Source of the DNA: an uncultured Clostridia bacterium
GTDB lineage: Bacteria > Bacillota > Clostridia > Oscillospirales > Oscillospiraceae
Direction: 5' to 3'
Assembly: GCA_937907715.1 (NCBI GenBank)
Contig: CALERM010000117.1
Location: forward strand, 1 to 7,438
Length of the DNA: 7,438 bases
The translations under genes and the position numbers were made by a program. The notes beneath the pieces are model-generated. The model did not search any database. It had not been told where the DNA came from and saw only the letters and a program-made list of their open reading frames with translations. This document shows positions 6,450-7,438 of this stretch, one piece after another (position 1 is the stretch's first letter; every line of letters begins with the position of its first letter).

Positions 6450-6982
6450 TGAAGCAGGCGAGCCGGAATCTGGCGCTGTGCGGCGTTTTGTGCGCGCTGG
6501 CGGTGGCGATCATGGCGATGGGAACCATCCTCCCGGTTGCAACCTACTGCGCGCCGGTGCTGGCAAGCATGACGCTGCTGCCGGCGCTGGTCTTGTGCGG
6601 AGAGAAGCTGAGCTGGGCGATGTTTTTCGCGAGCGCTATCTTAAGTCTGCTGCTTGCGCCCGATAAGGAGGCGGCGGCAATCTTTCTGGCGCTGGGGTAC
6701 TACCCGATTGTCAAGCCCAGGCTGGACCGGAAGCCCAAAATCCGGCGTTGGGTCGGGAAGCTTCTGCTCTTTAACGTCTCGGTGCTCGCGGTCTATGCGG
6801 CGCTTCTGTTCGTGTTGAAGCTGGACGCGCTGCGCGAGGAATTTTCCGCGATGTCGGGCGCGCTGCTCGCCGGCTTGCTGCTGGGCGGCAATTTCCTGTT
6901 CTGGCTGGACGACCGGCTGCTCGGTCGTTTTGCACCGAGGGTGGCGGCACTCTGCGCGCGCTGGGAGAAAAAACACAGATAA
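6449..6982 (+). CDS. Small multi-pass membrane protein, translationally coupled to pncB
   Basis: The 177-residue product is mostly hydrophobic, with about six segments (about residues 8-29, 35-51, 54-71, 74-88, 101-125 and 134-157), a basic cytosolic-type loop (about 89-101, KPRLDRKPKIRR) and a basic tail. I do not recognise a named family with certainty. Size, helix number and the N-terminal RNLALCGVLCALA-type helix are reminiscent of substrate-binding (S) components of ECF vitamin transporters, but diagnostic residues are not evident. The start codon overlaps the pncB stop (TGATG at 6447-6451), so translation is probably coupled. It needs little of its own ribosome site; only a weak GAGAAG is seen upstream. 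Coupling to niacin salvage makes a role in niacin uptake or membrane association plausible, but this is inference. A terminator follows 3 nt after its stop. Confidence 0.8.
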   Translation: MKQASRNLALCGVLCALAVAIMAMGTILPVATYCAPVLASMTLLPALVLCGEKLSWAMFFASAILSLLLAPDKEAAAIFLALGYYPIVKPRLDRKPKIRRWVGKLLLFNVSVLAVYAALLFVLKLDALREEFSAMSGALLAGLLLGGNFLFWLDDRLLGRFAPRVAALCARWEKKHR

Positions 6983-6985
6983 GCA

Positions 6986-7017
6986 AAGCGGCGGGCATGC
7001 TTGCCTGTCGCTTTTTT
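6986..7017 (+). terminator. Rho-independent terminator of the CYTH-pncB-membrane protein operon
   Basis: A 12-bp stem (6986-6997 with 7002-7013, two G-U pairs, no mismatches) closes a TGCT loop and is followed by TTTT (7014-7017), giving six consecutive T with the stem end. It begins 3 nt after the stop codon at 6980-6982. Confidence 0.92.
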
Positions 7018-7069
7018 GCAGGATGCACAAAATGATATGGCTTTTTCGGAGAAAACATGGAAAAAGGGC

Positions 7070-7098
7070 TTGAAAAAATCCGGAACGACCGCTATAAT
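7070..7098 (+). promoter_or_regulatory. Sigma-A-type promoter of the B12 riboswitch unit
   Basis: TTGAAA (7070-7075, one mismatch) is separated by exactly 17 nt from a perfect TATAAT (7093-7098). Transcription should begin near 7105, a few nucleotides before the aptamer. This leaves a leader of about 250 nt ahead of the start codon at 7355. Confidence 0.9.
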
Positions 7099-7116
7099 AA
7101 AGCTGAAAATGGAATA

Positions 7117-7247
7117 GACAACAGCGTTCCGGCGTGCGCCGGAGGCGGAATGGGGTGAAAGTCCCCGCGAGTAGGTCACTGTGATGCCGGGAAAACCGGA
7201 TAAGTCAGATACGCCAGCTGGTTTCGTGCTTGCCGATACCGGGCACG
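7117..7247 (+). promoter_or_regulatory. Cobalamin riboswitch aptamer, compact type, with P13
   Basis: It senses a B12 form in the nascent mRNA. Landmarks in order are GCGT (7124-7127) pairing with ACGC (7211-7214), which replaces the usual GGU/ACC at the same place; hairpin CCGGC/GCCGG (7129-7133 with 7138-7142); GCGGAAT then GGGGTGAAAGTCCCC (7152-7166), the T-loop-bearing P4; GGTCACTGTGA (7174-7184); a short CCGG/CCGG hairpin (7187-7190 with 7196-7199); and the B12 box AAGTCAGATACGCC (7202-7215). The large peripheral arm found in classic long aptamers is absent, so it resembles the compact class-II type. Downstream, CGTGCTT (7225-7231) pairs with GGGCACG (7241-7247) as P13. Its loop (7232-7240) offers ACC to GGT at 7174-7176, a possible short kissing contact. 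Which cobalamin it prefers cannot be read. Confidence 0.88.
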
Positions 7248-7277
7248 GACATTTTTCGTGTCTGAAAACGTCCGTGC
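7243..7277 (+). promoter_or_regulatory. Candidate antiterminator of the B12 riboswitch
   Basis: GCACGGAC (7243-7250) pairs perfectly with GTCCGTGC (7270-7277). After an A-C mismatch (7251/7269) the stem can continue with TTTT/AAAA (7252-7255 with 7265-7268). It uses the 3' arm of P13 and the 5' arm of the terminator, so it is exclusive with both. It is expected to form when cobalamin is scarce and to allow expression of the downstream gene. Confidence 0.7.
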
Positions 7278-7311
7278 AGAGAAGAAGCTGCACGGGCGTT
7301 TTGTCTGTTTT
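7265..7311 (+). terminator. Riboswitch-controlled rho-independent terminator
   Basis: The stem pairs 7265-7279 with 7288-7302 (15 bp including one G-U pair) around an AGAAGAAG loop, with a GC-rich CCGTGCAG/CTGCACGG core. It runs into TTTT (7299-7302) and a second T-rich stretch GTCTGTTTT to 7311. It lies 44 nt before the start codon and shares 7265-7277 with the antiterminator, as expected for an attenuating OFF switch. Confidence 0.85.
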
Positions 7312-7354
7312 GTGAAAACGCGCGCAGGCGCTTTGTGAAAACAGGAGGAAAGCT

Positions 7355-7438
7355 ATGAAGAAAAGACTGGTAAGCCTTCTGCTGGTGCTTGTCATGGTGC
7401 TGGGCATGCTCCCGACCGTGGCGATTGCCGCAGATACC
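7355..7438 (+). CDS. Secreted protein under B12 control (5' end only)
   Basis: Only 28 codons are present; the gene continues past the window edge. They encode a classic Sec signal peptide: basic start MKKR, a long hydrophobic core of Leu/Val/Met (about residues 5-18), and a cleavage region PTVAIA-ADT with an expected cut after Ala24-Ile-Ala-type positions near residues 25-26. There is no lipobox cysteine in view, so it is probably released or wall-attached rather than a lipoprotein. The Shine-Dalgarno AGGAGG (7343-7348) lies 6 nt before the ATG, which fixes the start. The product is unknown. Control by a cobalamin riboswitch suggests a surface protein for corrinoid capture or an alternative to a B12-dependent activity, but the mature domain cannot be seen. 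Confidence 0.85.
   Translation, partial: MKKRLVSLLLVLVMVLGMLPTVAIAADT

Noticed and set aside
7309..7342. Direct repeat TTTGTGAAAAC at 7309-7319 and 7332-7342 before the secreted protein gene
   Set aside because: Two short A/T-rich copies around the ribosome site; no further copies or dyad arrangement to support an operator.
1..7438. CRISPR array, tRNA/rRNA genes, insertion sequences or att sites
   Set aside because: No regularly spaced direct repeats, no cloverleaf or rRNA signature, and no transposase or integrase reading frame were seen.

Overview
The window is GC-rich (roughly 60 % by eye), has dense genes with strong Shine-Dalgarno sites, and carries a recognisable spoIIE. Together with an RNase Y gene, clean sigma-A-type promoters and a lipid-anchor-free Gram-positive style signal peptide, this points to an endospore-forming Firmicute. 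A high-GC Clostridia/Oscillospirales gut-type lineage fits best; the lineage is inferred from gene content and composition, not from a marker gene.

Layout, left to right. A strong terminator (38-64) closes an upstream gene lying outside the window. A near-consensus promoter (107-135) and a structured leader of about 115 nt drive rny (258-1811, +), the membrane-anchored endoribonuclease that starts mRNA decay. Its 3' end meets a 22-bp perfect hairpin (1816-1862). This is followed by about 250 nt packed with further inverted repeats (to 2113), which fill the convergent gap up to the stop codon of spoIIE (2111-4144, -), the sporulation PP2C phosphatase with a multi-pass membrane domain.

The divergent gap 4145-4304 holds outward promoters: a sigma-A-like one for the right-hand genes, and a weaker, possibly Spo0A-type one for spoIIE. 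To the right runs a probable operon: a CYTH-domain protein (4305-4910), nicotinate phosphoribosyltransferase (4998-6449, preceded by a strong leader hairpin), and a small multi-pass membrane protein (6449-6982) whose ATG overlaps the preceding TGA. A 12-bp terminator (6986-7017) closes this unit. The middle gene makes NaMN from nicotinate for NAD salvage. The roles of its two neighbours in that pathway are only inferred from context.

The right edge is a self-contained regulatory unit: a promoter (7070-7098), a compact cobalamin (B12) riboswitch aptamer (about 7117-7221), and a switching region in which four alternately complementary segments can form P13, an antiterminator or a rho-independent terminator. 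It controls a secreted protein starting at 7355, of which only the signal peptide and first mature residues are visible. This B12-controlled exported protein and the hairpin-packed convergent spacer are the two most interesting parts of the window.
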